Below, one piece after another: positions 4,802-6,125 of a DNA stretch of 6,125 nucleotides. The DNA is taken from NCBI GenBank assembly GCA_030622125.1, contig JAUXGM010000134.1, positions 1 to 6,125 of the forward strand. The letters are read 5' to 3'. The translations under genes and the position numbers were made by a program. The stretch comes from a bacterium (GTDB lineage: Bacteria > AUK180). The notes under the pieces were generated by a model. That model worked only from the letters and a program-made list of their open reading frames with translations, was not told where the DNA came from and made no database searches. Each line of letters starts with the position of its first letter. Within the stretch, counting starts at the first letter, position 1.

Positions 4802-5158
4802 TTATTTCTCCTTGCTCAGGTCTTTTAATCGTTTCTCAATATTGCCCATTTGAGTTTTAAGCTCCTTTAAACCGTTCTCAAGATAGGTCTTCTCGGTCTC
4901 TTTGTCAGGAGCCGGATAATTAGCTTGTGGAACAAAAGGAACTGCATTAGGAGCATAACCCCCACCATATCCTCTTCCAAAACCGCGTCCATTGCCTCTG
5001 CCGGACCCATTCCCACGACCATAACCAAATCCTCTTTCGCCGCCAAATTGATTAATTGGATTGGCGAAACCCGGTGTGTTGTAACCGTTGCAATAACCTA
5101 AACCTCTACCTGTTCTCGGTCCCATTCCATCAGGACCTCTTCCGTCACCTCTTGCCAT
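4802..5158 (-). CDS. DUF5320-type Gly/Arg-rich protein with C-terminal coiled coil
   Basis: This 118-aa protein starts with MARGDGRGPDGMGPRTGRGL, close to the hallmark N terminus of small proteins annotated DUF5320, followed by GYCNGY with the only Cys (C23). Residues 40-68 are a low-complexity run of GFGYGRGNG-like repeats. Residues 69-84 are Pro-rich, and 87-118 form a charged amphipathic helix (LKELKTQMGNIEKRLKDL) likely to oligomerise as a coiled coil. No enzymatic motif is present. I recall such genes beside NifX-type genes and Fe-S proteins in anaerobes; the function is unknown. A scaffold or metal-responsive partner is a guess. AGGAGGT (5164-5170) overlaps the stop codon of the preceding NifX-like gene, so translation is probably coupled. 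An intrinsic terminator follows four bases after the stop. Confidence 0.8.
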   Translation of the reverse strand: MARGDGRGPDGMGPRTGRGLGYCNGYNTPGFANPINQFGGERGFGYGRGNGSGRGNGRGFGRGYGGGYAPNAVPFVPQANYPAPDKETEKTYLENGLKELKTQMGNIEKRLKDLSKEK

Positions 5159-5168
5159 AATAGACCTC

Positions 5169-5483
5169 CTATTGTCTTACAGCATCTACTGCTTCTTTCA
5201 CTGTTATATTAGACAGTGATTTCATTGTAATATTTGCTGTTTTTAATACTTGTTCGGCATTTGGTCCGAAGTGCGGTGCAATGGCAATATTTACTCCCAT
5301 ATTGGCGAGATCTTGCCCAACCTTGACACCAACACCGCCACCAGCTGCTGCATTTGTTTCATTATCAATAACTTCAAAGGTTTCCTTATCCGTATCATAA
5401 ATAATAAAATACTTTGTCCTTGCAAATCTTGTGTCCATCATTGAATCTAATGAATTCCCTTGAGATGGTACCGCTATTTTCAT
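5169..5483 (-). CDS. NifX/NifB-fold cofactor-binding-type protein (Nitro_FeMo-Co family)
   Basis: This 104-aa protein has full family length and pattern. MKIAVPSQG is the first strand; LDSMMDTRFARTKYFIIYD (12-30) matches the D-x-R-F-x-R-A-x-Y-F region. NETNAAAGGGVGVKVGQDLA (41-60) carries the Gly-rich turn and helix, VNIAIAPHFGPNAEQVL (64-80) has the conserved G-PNA, and a C-terminal helix ends the ribonuclease-H-like fold. Such stand-alone proteins are common in anaerobes lacking nitrogenase; cofactor binding is plausible, but the substrate is unknown. It is first in the four-gene cluster. GAGGAGG (5490-5496) sits six bases before the ATG, and an alternative longer start is unsupported. The next gene begins 10 bp after its stop. 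Confidence 0.88.
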   Translation of the reverse strand: MKIAVPSQGNSLDSMMDTRFARTKYFIIYDTDKETFEVIDNETNAAAGGGVGVKVGQDLANMGVNIAIAPHFGPNAEQVLKTANITMKSLSNITVKEAVDAVRQ

Positions 5484-5592
5484 CTTCTGCCTCCTCTAAA
5501 CCTTCTACGGTTATTTTGATTATCAATAATATAGGAACGAATATTATTAGCATTATCAAATAAGGTTGAGATCTCATCGTTGAAATCCATTA

Positions 5593-5631
5593 GGCATATT
5601 CTCATAATAATATAAAAGCAAATAATATGCC
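5593..5631. promoter_or_regulatory. Inverted repeat GGCATATT / AATATGCC bracketing the cluster promoter (putative operator)
   Basis: Perfect 8-bp arms lie at 5593-5600 and 5624-5631, with centres 31 bp apart, close to three helical turns, so both would face the same side of the DNA. One arm overlaps the predicted -35 box and the other overlaps the predicted start site of the minus-strand promoter. This is a classical layout for a repressor that bridges a promoter. The regulator is not identified. Confidence 0.45.
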
Positions 5632-5633
5632 AA
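5604..5633 (-). promoter_or_regulatory. Predicted promoter of the NifX/DUF5320/ferredoxin cluster
   Basis: On the minus strand TTGGCA (5628-5633) and TATTAT (5604-5609), each one base from consensus, are 18 bp apart. Transcription near 5597 gives a leader of about 113 nt, which includes a 10-bp palindrome TGAGATCTCA (5567-5576) and TTGATAATCAA (5516-5526). The region is AT-rich, so chance matches are possible, and another weaker pair (TTGATA, TATATT) lies further downstream. Confidence 0.5.
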
Positions 5634-5749
5634 TTCATAAGTAATTATATATTGGGAATTATAAATTTATATGGGCTTATAATAATCCCATATAGAAAAT
5701 AAATGGGAATATAATACGCCTAAATATTGTACTTATTCCTGGTAAAAAC
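5634..5749. other. AT-rich upstream region with small inverted repeat
   Basis: No gene is seen. ATATGGG (5669-5675) pairs with CCCATAT (5687-5693) around an 11-nt loop. Three related words, TGGGAATTATAA (5653), TGGGCTTATAATAA (5672) and TGGGAATATAATA (5703), run in the same direction. They may be binding sites upstream of the cluster promoter or a decayed repeat. Nothing else is recognised here. Confidence 0.35.
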
Positions 5750-5808
5750 GGGGACGATGGTCCAGCACCTTCGTAAAAGTGCTGGATAAATGGCAAAAGT
5801 TGCAAAAT
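5750..5808 (-). repeat. Second copy of the GGACGRTGGTCC / AGCACCTT hairpin repeat
   Basis: GGGGACGATGGTCC (5750-5763) runs into CCAGCACCTTCGTAAAAGTG and CTGG (hairpin 5762-5785), then GATAAA and GGCAAAAGTTGCAAAATT. Each segment has a counterpart at 3689-3840 (GGACGGTAGTCC, the third hairpin unit, ACAAAAGTAGAAAAATT), but here there is one hairpin unit instead of three. On the minus strand the stem has ten pairs including one U-G wobble and a four-base UACG loop. On the plus strand the wobble is an A-C mismatch. Confidence 0.65.
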
Positions 5809-5853
5809 TATTTTAATAAATGACGAGCATATCATAAATTATAAAAAAAACAT

Positions 5854-5892
5854 AGTCAAACAGTCAAACGACTATTTGACTGAAAGACTGTA
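5854..5892. repeat. Nested GTCAAA/TTTGAC hairpin
   Basis: CAGTCAAA (5861-5868) and TTTGACTG (5875-5882) form a perfect 8-bp stem with a 6-nt loop. An additional AGTCAAA (5854-5860) and an ACAGTC/GACTGT pair (5860-5865, 5887-5892) allow alternative foldings. There is no T-run on either side and no gene end nearby, so this is not a terminator. GTCAAACNGTCAA also occurs at 122-134. Confidence 0.45.
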
Positions 5893-5908
5893 ATTACTAT
5901 TGTATCCG

Positions 5909-5948
5909 GTATGTTCGTATGTTCGTATATACGAACATACGAACATAC
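5909..5948. repeat. Perfect 40-bp palindrome
   Basis: The sequence is identical to its reverse complement over 40 bases, centred between 5928 and 5929. Each half is a tandem of the 8-mer TATGTTCG: GTATGTTCGTATGTTCGTAT followed by its complement. Symmetry stops at both edges (G on each side). A loopless palindrome this long can extrude as a cruciform and tends to be unstable, so it may be a recent insertion or a maintained binding array. No gene is adjacent on the right. Confidence 0.85.
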
Positions 5949-5966
5949 GCCAATCAAATAAAAAAT

Positions 5967-6125
5967 GAGATTGCCACGCTCTAAACGGGACACACGATGC
6001 AAGCAACGTATGTCCCGCTTGTTTTCGGAGTATTTTATTCTGAATCTTTGAAATGAATCCGGGACACACCTCAACTTTCTTGGGACGCACCTGAACATCC
6101 GAGGTACGTCCCGCTTGTTTTCTGA
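5967..6125 (-). repeat. Tandem covarying hairpin repeats with shared tail
   Basis: After a GAGATTGCCACGCTC segment (5967-5981) come two hairpins, at 5986-6017 (CGGGACA...TGTCCCG) and 6082-6112 (GGGACG...CGTCCC). Both are followed by the same 15-mer GTCCCGCTTGTTTTC (6012-6026, 6108-6122). An extra arm, GGGACACACCT (6061-6071), repeats the arm of the second hairpin 21 bp away. Stem positions differ in compensating fashion. The single non-Watson-Crick position is C/A on the plus strand and G-U on the minus strand. No gene is found here; the repeat continues to the window edge. Confidence 0.65.

Noticed and set aside
5250-5444. Plus-strand frame opposite the NifX-like gene
   Set aside because: Antisense shadow of a well-supported gene.
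5516-5526. TTGATAATCAA (minus strand) as an FNR/CRP-type site
   Set aside because: FNR sites need TTGAT-N4-ATCAA; here only one base separates the halves.
5395-5577. Minus-strand 60-codon frame beginning with a hydrophobic segment (MRSQPYLIMLIIFVPILLII)
   Set aside because: It overlaps the NifX-like gene in another frame for about 90 bases, has no clear ribosome binding site, and its hydrophobicity can come from AT-rich leader DNA. A small leader peptide is not excluded.
5909-5948. LexA-box reading of the CGAAC/GTTCG palindrome
   Set aside because: The known Gram-positive box is CGAAC-N4-GTTCG; here the central half-sites are in the opposite order (GTTCG-N6-CGAAC) and there is no SOS gene next to it.
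5856-6098. Two overlapping minus-strand frames (5856-6098, 5872-6090)
   Set aside because: Both run through the 40-bp palindrome and the hairpin repeats, with no ribosome binding site or domain; the peptides simply mirror the repeats.

Overview
The window comes from an AT-rich genome with textbook sigma-70-type promoters and strong AGGAGG-type ribosome binding sites. The gene content (NifX/NifB-fold Fe-Mo cofactor-type proteins, a DUF5320-type Gly/Arg-rich protein, a double-cluster ferredoxin, and TPM-domain envelope proteins) suggests an anaerobic bacterium. The intergenic DNA is a patchwork of short palindromic and hairpin repeats, as is common in environmental anaerobes and candidate phyla. 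I cannot name the taxon from sequence alone.

Positions 1-2350 are a mobile-element region. A complete insertion sequence (220-2347, 31-bp perfect terminal inverted repeats) carries a consensus promoter and two overlapping frames: an HTH protein and a DDE transposase with an IS4-like Y(2)R(3)E signature. The frames meet at a run of nine A's, so the active protein is probably a roughly 598-aa fusion made by slippage, or a frame broken by one base. The end of a second, divergently oriented copy occupies 1-58. All three visible element ends abut half of a REP-like palindrome with core ATTCCTG...CAGGAAT, suggesting that the element targets the loop of this repeat.

Positions 2452-3625 (minus strand) hold a two-gene operon of TPM-domain proteins: one soluble, and one secreted or membrane-anchored with a Gly-rich tail. 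The genes overlap by 11 bp and have a near-consensus promoter. Positions 3626-3973 hold a dispersed-repeat element with three tandem 30-31-bp hairpin units.

Positions 3974-5483 (minus strand) hold a compact four-gene cluster, transcribed in the order NifX-like, DUF5320-like, divergent NifX-like, and zinc-ribbon/2x[4Fe-4S] ferredoxin. Two of its three junctions have the next gene's ribosome binding site overlapping the previous gene's end. A strong intrinsic terminator sits between the second and third genes. The likely promoter upstream is bracketed by an 8-bp inverted repeat spaced three helical turns apart, a plausible operator. The cluster may handle a metal or Fe-S cofactor, but its substrate cannot be read from the sequence.

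Positions 5484-6125 contain no convincing gene. They hold the promoter region, a second copy of the dispersed hairpin repeat, a perfect 40-bp palindrome, and a pair of covarying hairpins whose one non-Watson-Crick pair is a G-U wobble only on the minus strand.
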